Of a DNA stretch of 41,638 nt, positions 26,041 to 34,718 are shown one piece after another. Each line of letters starts with the position of its first letter. The first letter of the stretch is position 1. The notes under the pieces were generated by a model. It was given only the letters and a program-made list of their open reading frames with translations, did no database searches and had not been told where the DNA came from. Position numbers and translations under genes: made by a program. The stretch comes from Tistlia consotensis USBA 355 (GTDB lineage: Bacteria; Pseudomonadota; Alphaproteobacteria; Kiloniellales; DSM-21159). The stretch covers positions 5,166-46,803 of the forward strand of contig NZ_FWZX01000042.1 of the NCBI RefSeq assembly GCF_900177295.1, given 5' to 3'.

Positions 26041-27325
26041 GGTCCGCTGGTTCTCGGCCGGCGCCGCAGTCGTCGCCGTGGCCGCCGCCGCCGCGCCGCA
26101 GCTGCCGATGGCCTGGGCGCCGTGGGCCGGCACCGCGCTGGGCGGCCTCGCCGCCGTCCTGGCGGTCCTGGCCCTCGGCAAGCTGCAGCAGGTCTCACGC
26201 CGGCTGCGCGAGGGCGCCGAGGTCTGCGACGCCATCGCGCGCGGCGAGTTCGAGCGGCGGATCCTGCACATCCGGGACCGCGGCGTCCTGGGCCGGCTGC
26301 TGCTCTCGATCAACCGCAGCGCCGACGTCACCGACGCCTTCGTGCGCGAGGCCGGGGCCGCGATGCAGGCGGTGGCCGGCGGCGTCTACTACCGCATCGT
26401 GCGGCCCGAGGGCCTGCAGGGTCACTTCCTGGCCAGCGCCGGGCGGATCAACGAGGCGGCGGCCAGCATGGAGGCCCGGGTCGCCCGGCTGGACGCCCTG
26501 ACCGAGGCCTTCGAGCGCAACGTCGGCGCGGTCGTCGACAGCGTCGCCTCGGCCTCGACGCAGATGCAGTCGACCTCCGGCGACCTGGCGCGTCTCGCCG
26601 GCTCGACCACCAGCCTGACCGCCAGCGTCGCGGCGACCACCCAGGCCGCCTCCGACAACGTCGGCAGCGTCGCCGCGGCGGCCGAGGAGCTGTCCTCCTC
26701 GATCGCAGAGATCAGCCGGCAGGTCGAGGATGCCAGCCGCAAGTCCAGCGTCGCCAGCAGCGAGGCCGACACGGCGAACCGCCTGGTCGAGACGCTCTCG
26801 GCCGCGGCCGGCGAGATCGGCAGCGTCGTGACGCTGATCCAGGAGATCGCGGAGCAGACCAACCTGCTGGCGCTCAACGCGACGATCGAGGCGGCGCGCG
26901 CCGGCGAGGCCGGCAAGGGCTTCGCCGTGGTCGCCGGCGAGGTCAAGTCGCTGGCCAGCCAGACCGGCCAGGCGACCCAGCGGATCCAGGAGCAGGTCGC
27001 CGCGATCCGCGGGGCCACGGAGAATGCCGTGCGGGCGATCCAGGCGATCGTCGCCTCGATCGGCGAGGTCGGCAGCGTCACCGGCACGATCGCGACGGCG
27101 GTGCAGCAGCAGGCCTCGGCGACCACCGAGATCTCGCGCAACGTCCAGGCGGCCTCCAGTGCGACCGGCGAGGTCGCTCACAATACTGCCCAGGTCTCCC
27201 GGTCGGCGACCGAGACCGACCAGGCCGCCCGGCAGGTCGAGGCTGCCGCCGGCCAGCTGGCCGAGCAGGCCCGGACCCTGAGCCGGGAGGTCGCCCGCTA
27301 CCTGCAGGAGAGCCGCGCGGCCTGA
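26015..27325 (+). CDS. Methyl-accepting chemotaxis protein without a periplasmic sensor domain
   Basis: 436 residues. Two close membrane helices (about 14-30 and 37-54) with only a few residues between them, a HAMP-like segment to about 110, then the long antiparallel coiled coil whose hairpin tip reads [31 protein letters not shown]. There is no ligand-binding domain, as in the membrane part of Aer. The ATG at 26015 lies within the PAS gene, 26 bases before that stop, so the two are translationally coupled. Likely forms an energy-taxis receptor together with the PAS protein. Other chemotaxis genes are not in the window. Confidence 0.92.
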   Translation: MIVSCSLSRVRWFSAGAAVVAVAAAAAPQLPMAWAPWAGTALGGLAAVLAVLALGKLQQVSRRLREGAEVCDAIARGEFERRILHIRDRGVLGRLLLSINRSADVTDAFVREAGAAMQAVAGGVYYRIVRPEGLQGHFLASAGRINEAAASMEARVARLDALTEAFERNVGAVVDSVASASTQMQSTSGDLARLAGSTTSLTASVAATTQAASDNVGSVAAAAEELSSSIAEISRQVEDASRKSSVASSEADTANRLVETLSAAAGEIGSVVTLIQEIAEQTNLLALNATIEAARAGEAGKGFAVVAGEVKSLASQTGQATQRIQEQVAAIRGATENAVRAIQAIVASIGEVGSVTGTIATAVQQQASATTEISRNVQAASSATGEVAHNTAQVSRSATETDQAARQVEAAAGQLAEQARTLSREVARYLQESRAA

Positions 27326-27437
27326 GTCCCGGCCGACCGCCGGCTGCCGGCCGGGTCGGGCTGTCCTGGATCATTTCGTCGGCCCCGCGCCGCGTGTCAC
27401 AACGCTGCGATGGGCGCCGGCTCGGCCGCTCCCCTGG

Positions 27438-27462
27438 TTCGACGGGCCCGGGCTTCCCAATT
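27438..27462 (+). promoter_or_regulatory. Possible heat-shock (RpoH-type) promoter before hsp20
   Basis: TTCGAC (27438-27443), 12 bases, CCCAATT (27456-27462), about 40 bases before the hsp20 start codon. The CCCAT-like -10 and spacing resemble alphaproteobacterial RpoH promoters, but the -35 is a weak match. Confidence 0.3.
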
Positions 27463-27502
27463 GAGGGAGGCATTCCAACCGCCTGTTGCGGAGAACCCGG
27501 GC

Positions 27503-27910
27503 ATGAGCAAGCCGGATCCACGGACCTGGATGTGGTCCGACGCCGTCGAGATGCTGGCACGCGCCGAACGGCTCCATCGCGAGCTGTTCCGGCCGGCGCC
27601 GGGCCAGGCGCGGCCGCGCTGCTGGGAGCCCCCGGTCGACATGCTGGAGACGGAGCGCGAGCTCCTGGTCCTGGCGGCGCTGCCAGGCGTCGATCCCGAG
27701 GCGATCTCGCTGCGCATCGAGGACGGTCGCCTGCTGATCGCCGGCGAGCGGGTGCTGCCGCCGCAGCTCAGGACCGCGACGATCCACCGGCTGGAGCTGC
27801 CCCAGGGCCGCTTCGAGCGCCAGCTGGCCCTGCCGGCCGGCCGCTACGAGGTCGGCCATCCCTCGATGGTCAACGGCTGCCTCGTCGTTGTCCTGCGCAA
27901 GCTCGCCTGA
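27503..27910 (+). CDS. Small heat-shock protein, Hsp20/alpha-crystallin family
   Basis: 135 residues. N-terminal helical part about 1-42, alpha-crystallin domain about 43-133 (WEPPVDMLETERELLVLAALPGVDPEAI in pieces, GRLLIAGER, LELPQGRFERQLALP, VNGCLVVVLRKL). The protein ends right after the last beta strand, so the usual C-terminal extension with the I-x-I/V motif used for assembling large oligomers is absent. It holds unfolding proteins as an ATP-independent chaperone. The ATG at 27503 follows CGGAGAA; an open extension to 27410 is not conserved-looking. The lon gene begins 15 bases after its stop, so chaperone and protease appear co-expressed. Confidence 0.88.
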   Translation: MSKPDPRTWMWSDAVEMLARAERLHRELFRPAPGQARPRCWEPPVDMLETERELLVLAALPGVDPEAISLRIEDGRLLIAGERVLPPQLRTATIHRLELPQGRFERQLALPAGRYEVGHPSMVNGCLVVVLRKLA

Positions 27911-27925
27911 CCGGGAGCCACCGCC

Positions 27926-30364
27926 ATGATCCGCTCTCACGCTCCCCTCTTCGCCGCCGAGACCGGCGCGCCGCCCGCCGGCGAGGCCGCCGCCGGAGCC
28001 GCCGCGCAAGCCGCGGTCGCGCTGCCCGAAGACGCCCTGATCATCCTGCCGGTGCGCAGCCTCGTGCTGTTTCCCGGCGTCGTCATGCCGATCGCCGTCG
28101 GCCGCCCCGGATCGATCGCCGCCGCGCAGGAGGCGGTGCGTCAGGGCCGGCCGGTCGGCGTCCTGATGCAGCGCGATGCGGAGGAGCCGGAGGCGACGCC
28201 CGGCAACCTGCACCGCATGGGCACCATCGCCAACATCCTGCGCTACGTGACGGCGCCGGACGGCAGCCACCACCTGATCTGCCAAGGCGAGCAGCGCTTC
28301 CAGATCGAGGACTTCGTCCGGCAGCAGCCGTTCCTGGCGGCCAGCGTGCGGTCCATCGAGGAGCAGGAGCTGCGCACGCCCGAGATCGAGGCGCGCTTCG
28401 TCAACCTGAAGAACCAGGCCGGCGAGGCCCTGGAGCTGCTGCCCCAGCTGCCGCAGGAACTGGCCCAGGCGATCGCCACGGCGAGCTCGGCGGCGGTGCT
28501 GACCGACATGGTCGCGGCCTACATGGACGCGACTCCCGACGAGAAGCAGGAGATCCTGGAGACCCTCGATCTCTCGACCCGCATGGACCGGGTCGCCCGC
28601 CTGCTGTCCGAGCGCATCGAGGTCCTGAAGCTGTCCCGGGAGATCGGGCGCCAGACCAAGGCCTCGCTCGACGAGCGGCAGCGTGAGGTGCTGCTGCGCG
28701 AGCAGATGGCGGCGATCCAGCGCCAGCTCGGCGAGGGCGACGGCAAGGCCGAGGAGGTCGCCGAGCTGACCAGGGCGATCGAGGCAGCCGGGATGCCCGA
28801 GGAGGTCGAGCAGGCGGCCAGGAAGGAGCTGCGCCGGCTGGAGCGCATGCCCGACGCTTCCGCCGAGTACGGCATGATCCGCACCTACCTCGACTGGCTG
28901 ATCGAGCTGCCCTGGAGGCTGCCCGAGGAGCCGCCGATCGAGATCGCCGAGGCCCGCCGCATCCTCGACGAGGACCACTTCGGCCTCGACAAGATCAAGC
29001 GGCGCATCCTGGAGTACCTGGCGGTGCGCAAGCTGGCGCCCCAGGGCAAGGCGCCGATCCTCTGCTTCGTCGGCCCGCCGGGCGTCGGCAAGACCTCGCT
29101 CGGCCAGTCGATCGCCCGCGCCATGGGCCGCAAGTTCGTCCGCGTCAGCCTGGGCGGCGTCCACGACGAGGCCGAGATCCGCGGCCACCGCCGGACCTAC
29201 CTGGGGGCGCTGCCGGGCAACATCGTCCAGGCGATCCGCAAGGCCGGCGCCCGCGACTGCGTGATGATGCTCGACGAGATCGACAAGATGGGCTCCGGCA
29301 TCCAGGGCGATCCCTCCTCGGCGATGCTGGAGGTCCTGGACCCCGAGCAGAACGGCACCTTCCGCGACAACTACCTGGCCGTGCCCTACGACCTGTCGCG
29401 CGTCGTCTTCATTGCCACGGCGAACCTGCTGGAGACCATTCCGGGGCCGTTGCGCGACCGCATGGAGGTGATCAGCCTGTCGGGCTACACCGACAGCGAG
29501 AAGCTGCAGATCGCCCGCCGCTACCTGGTCCGCCGGCAGCTCGAGGCCAACGGCCTGAAGCCGGAGCAGATCGAGATCGACGACGCCGCCCTGGCCGAGA
29601 TCATCCGCGGCTACACCCGCGAGGCCGGCGTGCGCAACCTGGAGCGCGAGATCGGCCGGGCGCTGCGCCACGTCGCCGTCGAGATCGCGGAGGGCAAGCA
29701 GGCCCGGGTCACGATCGGCCTGGAGGACCTCGCCGAGCTGCTCGGCCCGCGCCGCTTCGAGGACGAGGTCGCGATGCGCGTCAGCCTGCCGGGCGTGGCG
29801 ACCGGCCTCGCCTGGACGCCGGTCGGCGGCGACATCCTGTTCATCGAGGCGACGCGCAGCCCGGGCAGCGGCAAGCTGACCCTGACCGGCCAGCTCGGCG
29901 AGGTCATGCGCGAGAGCGCCCAGGCCGCGCTCAGCCTGGTCAAGAGCCGCGCCGCGGCGCTCGGCATCGCCCAGGAGACCTTCGAGAAGAGCGACATCCA
30001 CGTCCACGTGCCGGCCGGCGCCACGCCGAAGGACGGCCCGAGCGCGGGCGTCGCCATGACCGTCGCCCTGGTCTCGGTGCTGACCGGCCGCACGGTGCGC
30101 AGCGACACCGCGATGACCGGCGAGATCTCGCTGCGCGGCCTGGTGCTGCCGGTCGGCGGCATCAAGGAGAAGGTCGCCGCCGCCGCCCGTGCCGGCGTCA
30201 CCCGGGTGTTGCTGCCGGCGCGCAACCGGCGCGACTACGACGACATCCCCGAGGACGCCCGCAAGCGCCTGGAGTTCGTCTGGCTGGAGCGCATCGACGA
30301 GGCGATCGAGGCGGCCCTGGAGCCCGAGACGGCGGAGACCCAGAAGGCAGCGGCCGGCGCCTAG
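27926..30364 (+). CDS. lon: ATP-dependent Lon protease (LonA type)
   Basis: 812 residues. N-terminal substrate domain about 35-240 (LIILPVRSLVLFPGVVMPIAVGR), helical domain with coiled coil 240-310, AAA+ ATPase with Walker A GPPGVGKT (383-390) and Walker B VMMLDEID (446-453), and the C-terminal protease domain with the catalytic dyad Ser706 (PKDGPSAGVAM) and Lys747 (GGIKEK). It degrades damaged and regulatory proteins in the cytoplasm. Pairing with Hsp20 instead of clpX suggests this may be an accessory Lon in addition to a housekeeping copy elsewhere, but that cannot be shown from this window. Its stop codon shares CTAG with the converging LysR gene. Confidence 0.95.
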   Translation: MIRSHAPLFAAETGAPPAGEAAAGAAAQAAVALPEDALIILPVRSLVLFPGVVMPIAVGRPGSIAAAQEAVRQGRPVGVLMQRDAEEPEATPGNLHRMGTIANILRYVTAPDGSHHLICQGEQRFQIEDFVRQQPFLAASVRSIEEQELRTPEIEARFVNLKNQAGEALELLPQLPQELAQAIATASSAAVLTDMVAAYMDATPDEKQEILETLDLSTRMDRVARLLSERIEVLKLSREIGRQTKASLDERQREVLLREQMAAIQRQLGEGDGKAEEVAELTRAIEAAGMPEEVEQAARKELRRLERMPDASAEYGMIRTYLDWLIELPWRLPEEPPIEIAEARRILDEDHFGLDKIKRRILEYLAVRKLAPQGKAPILCFVGPPGVGKTSLGQSIARAMGRKFVRVSLGGVHDEAEIRGHRRTYLGALPGNIVQAIRKAGARDCVMMLDEIDKMGSGIQGDPSSAMLEVLDPEQNGTFRDNYLAVPYDLSRVVFIATANLLETIPGPLRDRMEVISLSGYTDSEKLQIARRYLVRRQLEANGLKPEQIEIDDAALAEIIRGYTREAGVRNLEREIGRALRHVAVEIAEGKQARVTIGLEDLAELLGPRRFEDEVAMRVSLPGVATGLAWTPVGGDILFIEATRSPGSGKLTLTGQLGEVMRESAQAALSLVKSRAAALGIAQETFEKSDIHVHVPAGATPKDGPSAGVAMTVALVSVLTGRTVRSDTAMTGEISLRGLVLPVGGIKEKVAAAARAGVTRVLLPARNRRDYDDIPEDARKRLEFVWLERIDEAIEAALEPETAETQKAAAGA

Positions 30365-31242
30365 ACGGTCCTGGCGTCCTCGGGCCCGGCCGGCTTCAGC
30401 GCCGAGCGGAGGCAGTCGACGACCGCGCGGATCGGCGCCGCGTTCCGGAGATCGCTGTGCAGGGCGAGCCAGATGCCGCGGACCGGCAGGGGCTCCGCCG
30501 CGCCCGTCGGTGCCGGGGCGAGGCCGGCCTCGCCCTCGGCCATGAAGTCGGCCAGGAGCGCGACGCCGCCGCCGGCCCGGACCGCGGCGAGCTGGATCTC
30601 CGCCGTGCTGGCCCTGAGGGCCAGCGGGCGGCCGGCGGCGAGGCGCAGCAGGGCCTGCTGCTGGGGCGAGTCCTCCATCGTCTCGTCGTAGCCGATGAGG
30701 CGCCAGTCGGCCGGCGGCGTCGCCGCCAGATAGGCCGGCGCGCCGTAGAGCCGGAAGGCCGTCTCGCCGAGCTTGACGATGGTCAGTTCGCCGGCCTCGG
30801 GCCGGCCGAGGCGGACCGCGAGGTCGGCCTCGCGGCGGTCGAGCAGGGCGCGCCGCGATTCGCCGAGGATCTTCAGCCGCAGGGCCGGATGGCGCGCCTG
30901 CAGGTCGGCGAGGGGACCGGCGAGCCGGCGCGCGGCGAGCGCCGGCGGGGCGCTCAGCGTGACCAGGCCGGCCAGCGCGCTGCGCGCGCCGGCAGCCGCG
31001 CGCTCGACCGCCTGCGCCTCCCGCTCCATGCCGCCGGCGAGGCCGGCGATCCGCTCGCCGTCGGCGGTCAGGGCCAGCCGGCGGCCGCGCCGGTCGACCA
31101 GCTTGACCGACAGCTCGGCCTCCAGGGCCGCGACCCGGCGCGCGACCGTGGCGTGCTCGACGCCGAGCCGGCGGGCCGCGGCGCTGAGCGAGCCGTCCTG
31201 CGCCAGGGCCAGGAAGTGCCGCAGGTTCTCCCAGTCGGCCAT
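30361..31242 (-). CDS. LysR-family transcriptional regulator
   Basis: 293 residues from the ATG at 31242, chosen because GAGGAA lies five bases upstream; another ATG at 31254 would add MRKR. Winged helix at about 3-62 (NLRHFLALAQDGSLSAAARRLGVEHATVARRV), linker helix, then the effector domain (LVTLSAPPALAARRLAGPL onward) of the short-LysR type. Divergent from the quinone oxidoreductase gene, which it probably controls. It converges with lon, and both stop codons lie in one CTAG. Confidence 0.92.
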   Translation of the reverse strand: MADWENLRHFLALAQDGSLSAAARRLGVEHATVARRVAALEAELSVKLVDRRGRRLALTADGERIAGLAGGMEREAQAVERAAAGARSALAGLVTLSAPPALAARRLAGPLADLQARHPALRLKILGESRRALLDRREADLAVRLGRPEAGELTIVKLGETAFRLYGAPAYLAATPPADWRLIGYDETMEDSPQQQALLRLAAGRPLALRASTAEIQLAAVRAGGGVALLADFMAEGEAGLAPAPTGAAEPLPVRGIWLALHSDLRNAAPIRAVVDCLRSALKPAGPEDARTV

Positions 31243-31255
31243 CCGCTTCCTCATC

Positions 31256-31311
31256 CGTGAAAAATCTCACAGTATCTGGTCGATATTAGGGAATTTTCCG
31301 ACAGTCGACCA
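31256..31311. promoter_or_regulatory. Divergent promoter region with two dyads between lysR and the quinone oxidoreductase gene
   Basis: CGTGA-AAAATC-TCACA (31256-31271) is close to the CRP/FNR-superfamily pattern TGTGA-N6-TCACA (one mismatch). TGGTCGA (31277-31283) and TCGACCA (31305-31311) form a perfect 7-base inverted repeat 21 bases apart, enclosing AT-rich DNA (ATATTAGGGAATTTT) suited to a promoter. The wider dyad is the better candidate for the LysR site. Confidence 0.5.
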
Positions 31312-31361
31312 TCGCGGAGGATCGCCTGGCCCCCACAGAGAACCGAGCGATGGAGCGAGCG

Positions 31362-32327
31362 ATGGACTGCATGGTGAGAATGACCGGCCCCGGCGGCGTC
31401 GAGCGGCTGGAGGTGCTGCCCTGCGCGCCGCAGGAGCCCGGCCCGGGCGAGATCCGGATCCGCCACGACGCGATCGGCGTCAACTTCCTCGACATCTACC
31501 ATCGCACCGGGCTCTACCCGCTGCCGGGCCTGCCGGCCGTGCTCGGCGTCGAAGGCGCCGGGGTCGTCGAGGCGGTCGGCCCGGGCGTCGCGGCGCTCGC
31601 CCCCGGCCAGCGGGTCGCCTACTGCGGTGCGCCGGTCGGCGCCTATGCGGCGACGCGCCTGTTGCCGGCGGCACGGGCGGTGCCGCTGCCCGAGGGGATA
31701 GCGGCGCGGCTCGCGGCCGCCGCGATGCTGCGCGGCCTGACCGCCCACATGCTGCTGACCCGCGTCCATCCCGTCGGCCCGGACACGACGCTGCTGGTGC
31801 TGGCTGCGGCGGGCGGGCTCGGCGCGCTGCTGGTGCGCTGGGCGAGCCGGCTCGGCGCGCGGGTCATCGGCACGGTCGGCTCGCCGGCGAAGGCGGCGCT
31901 CGCCGAGCGGGCCGGGGCCGGGGCGGTGATCGTCGGCCGCGACGTCGACCTGCCGGCCGAGGTCGCCGCCCTGACCGGCGGCCGGGGCGTCGACTTCGCG
32001 GTCGACGGGGTCGGCGGCGCGGGCCTGCTGAAGGTCCTGGGCTGCGTGCGGCCGTTCGGCACGGTCGCGAACGTCGGGCAGGCGGCCGGGCCGGTTCCAC
32101 CGCTGCGCATCGAGCAGATCGGCTCGCGCAGGCTGTCCAGGCCGAGCGTGATGGCCTATTCGGCCGATCCCGAGGCCTATCCGGCTGCGGCCGCGGCGCT
32201 TTTCGCGGCACTCCGCGAGGGCATCGTGCCGGAGATCGGCGCCGAGTACCCGCTGGCGGAAGCGGCCCGCGCGCAGGCCGACCTGGAGGCCGGCCGGACG
32301 GTCGGCAGCCTGCTGCTGATTCCGTGA
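31362..32327 (+). CDS. NADPH:quinone oxidoreductase, zinc-free medium-chain dehydrogenase family
   Basis: 321 residues. GroES-like N-terminus (GEIRIRHDAIGVNFLDIYHRTGLYPLP) then a nucleotide-binding fold (VLAAAGGLGALLVRWASRLGARVIGTVGS). NFLDIYHRTG is characteristic of zeta-crystallin-type quinone reductases, which reduce quinones or enones with NADPH. The ATG at 31362 has GGAG six bases upstream; 31350 and 31371 are alternatives. Divergent from the LysR regulator. Confidence 0.9.
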   Translation: MDCMVRMTGPGGVERLEVLPCAPQEPGPGEIRIRHDAIGVNFLDIYHRTGLYPLPGLPAVLGVEGAGVVEAVGPGVAALAPGQRVAYCGAPVGAYAATRLLPAARAVPLPEGIAARLAAAAMLRGLTAHMLLTRVHPVGPDTTLLVLAAAGGLGALLVRWASRLGARVIGTVGSPAKAALAERAGAGAVIVGRDVDLPAEVAALTGGRGVDFAVDGVGGAGLLKVLGCVRPFGTVANVGQAAGPVPPLRIEQIGSRRLSRPSVMAYSADPEAYPAAAAALFAALREGIVPEIGAEYPLAEAARAQADLEAGRTVGSLLLIP

Positions 32328-32349
32328 CTCCCGGCCCGGCGCGGAATCA
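32317..32349. terminator. Hairpin at the end of the quinone oxidoreductase gene
   Basis: TGATTCCG (32317-32324) and CGGAATCA (32342-32349) are perfect 8-base inverted arms with a 17-base GC-rich loop, overlapping the stop codon. No T tract follows, so its effect on termination is uncertain. Confidence 0.4.
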
Positions 32350-32448
32350 CGCCCCGGTCACGCGGCCGTCACGGGCCCCGCGGCAGGCTTCCCCCCGGCA
32401 ATCCGCCGACGCGTGAGACCGCGCGAGATCCTGCCGGGAGGAAGCCGC

Positions 32449-32892
32449 ATGCCGTCCAGCATTTCGTTCCGCGTCTCGGCGCTCGCCGGAGCGGCCGCCC
32501 TGGCGCTCCTGACCGGGGTTCCGGTCGGCCCGGTCGGCTTCGTGGAGCCGACCGGGTTCCGGGCCGTGTTCCGGCCGCTCCAGGCCATCGGCTACGACCT
32601 CGGCTCGAAGCAGGTGAGCGGATACTTTCTCGAGCAGGCCGCGACCTGCCGGGTCACGCTGATGGTCGCCGAGCGGAACGAGGCCGGCGATCCCGCGCCG
32701 GCCTCTCCGGTCCGCCTGCGCCTCACCCTTCGCCCCGGCGACGTCGCCGGTCTCGACAGCGCCGAGGACCGCTCGCTCAACCTGACCTGCGGCGAGGCCG
32801 CGACGTCCCTGCTGGCCGAGTCCGGTCCCCGCGACCGTCTGAGCGCGCGCCAGGCCCTGGCGCTGCGACGCGGCACGGCGCAGCTGCCCTAG
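32449..32892 (+). CDS. Secreted hypothetical protein
   Basis: 147 residues with a signal peptide at about 1-25 (ISFRVSALAGAAALALLTGV). The ATG at 32449 has a strong GGGAGGAA site; the open frame back to 32413 is not needed. Mature part: FRAVFRPLQAIGYDLGSKQ, SGYFLEQAATCRVTLMVAE, then LRPGDVAGLDSAEDRSLNLTCGE. Two cysteines (in ATCRV and LTCGE) could form a disulphide in the periplasm. It resembles conserved alphaproteobacterial hypothetical proteins, but I know no function for it. Confidence 0.75.
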   Translation: MPSSISFRVSALAGAAALALLTGVPVGPVGFVEPTGFRAVFRPLQAIGYDLGSKQVSGYFLEQAATCRVTLMVAERNEAGDPAPASPVRLRLTLRPGDVAGLDSAEDRSLNLTCGEAATSLLAESGPRDRLSARQALALRRGTAQLP

Positions 32893-33019
32893 CAGCCCCG
32901 GGCGAGCCGGCGACGAAAGTCGGTCGCGGGAAGGTGCGCGAGCGCGCCGCTTCGACGCGGCCGGTCCGCGATGCACGGAAAGCGAGTGCTCGCACTGGCA
33001 AAGAATCCCTACGCCGCCT

Positions 33020-33622
33020 ATGTTCATTCGGAGGCCGGCGGAGATTCACCTCCGCCGCGCTGCGCTCTTCCCGATGCAACAGGCTCCCCGACGGCAGATG
33101 GCGGCACAGGCGACCTTCGTCGACAGCATCGAGGATCCTCGGCTGCGCGAACTCTACAGGTACTGGGACGAGCTGCGCCGGGGCCGCATCGGGCCCGCCT
33201 ATGCGGAAGTCGACGTGCTCGAGCTGCCGAGACGCGTGCTGCCCTTCATCCTGCTCGCCGAGGTCGTCGGCGAGGGGGCGCAGCAGCGCTACCGCTTCCG
33301 GCTCTGCGGCACCGAGGTCGAAGCGACCTTCGGCCGGAAGATGGGCGGCTTCTTCGTCGACGAGCTGTCGACCGGCGAGTATCGCGCCTACATGGTCGGT
33401 CTCTACGCGCAGCTCGTTCGCACCCGGCGGCCGATCTACTCGGTCGGCTCGTACCATGGCCGGGCGATCTCCACGGAGCGGCTGATGCTGCCCCTGTCGG
33501 ACGACGGCCGCAAGGTCGACCGCGTGCTCTCGGCCCAGACCTTCTCGTTCCGCAAGGAGCTGCCGCGGGTGATCATGCCGATCGAGCGGGAGTTCGATGA
33601 GGAGAAGCTGCTCCAGCCCTGA
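33020..33622 (+). CDS. PAS_5 family protein (alphaproteobacterial PAS-like domain)
   Basis: 200 residues from the first ATG; starts at 33074 and 33098 are also possible, and none has a clear ribosome site. The domain runs from about 35 to 185: IEDPRLRELYRYWDELRRGR, LPRRVLPFILLAEVVGEG, RYRFRLCGTEVEATFGRKMGG and the C-terminal strand VLSAQTFSFRK. This is the PAS_5 pattern, a stand-alone PAS-like fold abundant in Rhodospirillales and Rhizobiales, with unknown ligands and partners. The fructosamine kinase gene follows 21 bases later and may be co-transcribed. Confidence 0.8.
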   Translation: MFIRRPAEIHLRRAALFPMQQAPRRQMAAQATFVDSIEDPRLRELYRYWDELRRGRIGPAYAEVDVLELPRRVLPFILLAEVVGEGAQQRYRFRLCGTEVEATFGRKMGGFFVDELSTGEYRAYMVGLYAQLVRTRRPIYSVGSYHGRAISTERLMLPLSDDGRKVDRVLSAQTFSFRKELPRVIMPIEREFDEEKLLQP

Positions 33623-33643
33623 CCGTCCCCGGAGCCCCGCACC

Positions 33644-34450
33644 GTGACCGGGCTCGCGGAGGCGGCCGCCGCGCTGCTCGGTGGCAGCCTGAAGTCCGTG
33701 GAGCCGCTGCCCGGCGGCGATCTCTCGCAGATTCTCCGGATCCGGCTCGACGACGGGCGCAGCGCCGTCGTCAAGTCCGGCCCGGCACCGCGCCGCGAGG
33801 CCCGGATGCTCGAAGCCCTCGCTGCCGCGGGCGCGCCGGCCCCGGCCGTGCTGGCGGTCGACGGGACGGTCCTGGTGCTCGAGCTCCTGCCGGCCGGCGG
33901 CAGCCTGGACGGCGCCTGGGCCGCGCTCGGCACGGTCCTCGCCCGCCTCCACGGGGCGACGGCCGGGCGCTACGGCTGGACCGAGGACTACGCCTTCGGA
34001 CCGGTCGCGATCCCGAACGGCTGGAGCGACGACTGGCCGGCCTTCTGGGCCGAGCGGCGGCTGCTGGCCGATGTCGCGGACCTGCCGGCGGCGCTGGGGC
34101 GGCGCCTGGAGGCGCTGGCCGGGGGCCTGGCAGACCGGCTGCCGCGCCGGCCGCCGCCGGCTCTGCTGCACGGCGATCTCTGGGGCGGCAACGTGCTGGT
34201 CGAGGGGAACCGGGTCAGTGACCTGATCGATCCCGCCTGCTACCACGGCCACGGCGAGGTCGACGTCGCCATGCTCGGCCTGTTCGGCCGGCCGGGCCCG
34301 GCCTTCTTCGAGACCTACGGCGCGCTGCCGCCGGGCCAGCAGGAGCGCCTGGCGATCTATCGCCTCTGGCCGGCCCTGGTGCACCTGCGGCTGTTCGGCG
34401 CCGGCTACCGGCCGCTGGTCGAGCGGCTGCTCGAGACGCTCGGCTCCTGA
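33644..34450 (+). CDS. Fructosamine/ketosamine-3-kinase family protein
   Basis: 268 residues from a GTG start with CGGAG upstream. Protein-kinase-like small-molecule kinase: ATP-binding lobe with LPGGDLSQILRI and VVKSG, FN3K signature NGWSDDWPAFWAERRL, catalytic loop LLHGDLWGGNVL and metal-binding LIDPACYHGHGEVDVAM. Members phosphorylate sugar adducts on protein lysines so that they fall off (deglycation). Bacterial substrates are not settled. Convergent with the carrier-protein operon, 16 bases apart. Confidence 0.88.
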   Translation: MTGLAEAAAALLGGSLKSVEPLPGGDLSQILRIRLDDGRSAVVKSGPAPRREARMLEALAAAGAPAPAVLAVDGTVLVLELLPAGGSLDGAWAALGTVLARLHGATAGRYGWTEDYAFGPVAIPNGWSDDWPAFWAERRLLADVADLPAALGRRLEALAGGLADRLPRRPPPALLHGDLWGGNVLVEGNRVSDLIDPACYHGHGEVDVAMLGLFGRPGPAFFETYGALPPGQQERLAIYRLWPALVHLRLFGAGYRPLVERLLETLGS

Positions 34451-34466
34451 CGGGCGGGCGCCTGCC

Positions 34467-34718
34467 TCAGCCGGCCCGGGCCAGCAGGTAGGCGACGGCG
34501 GCGTCGACAGTCAGCAGCTTCGGGTAGTCGCGCTCCGGGATCTCGATGCCGAGCCGCTTGTGCAGGGCGATCATCAGGTTGAGGTGATCCATCGAGTCGA
34601 TGTCCAGGGCGTCGCGCAGATCCTCCGACGGGTCGAGGCCGTCGAGCTCGGCGTCCGGCGCGACGTTGCCGAGCTCCTCCAGCACGGCGGTGCGGATCTG
34701 CTGTTCGGTCAGGCTCAT
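34467..34718 (-). CDS. Acyl carrier protein coupled to a 2-oxoacid dehydrogenase operon
   Basis: 83 residues, an acidic four-helix carrier. The phosphopantetheine site is Ser42 in ALDIDSMDHLNLMIAL, a DSM variant of the usual DSL. The ATG at 34718 overlaps the E2 stop (ATGA, 34715-34718), so it is made in step with E2. It is not near fab or nod genes; its neighbours are E1-alpha, E1-beta, E2 and an acyl-CoA synthetase. It may accept acyl groups from the E2 lipoyl arm or from the ligase. An Sfp-type transferase able to add the phosphopantetheine is encoded 6 kb away (40643). Confidence 0.92.
   Translation of the reverse strand: MSLTEQQIRTAVLEELGNVAPDAELDGLDPSEDLRDALDIDSMDHLNLMIALHKRLGIEIPERDYPKLLTVDAAVAYLLARAG

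Noticed and set aside
27371-31270. Long minus-strand open frame of about 1300 codons opposite hsp20 and lon
   Set aside because: Arg/Gly/Leu/Ala-rich low-complexity translation typical of the antisense frame of GC-rich genes; no domain. hsp20, lon and lysR carry full motif sets in the other frames.
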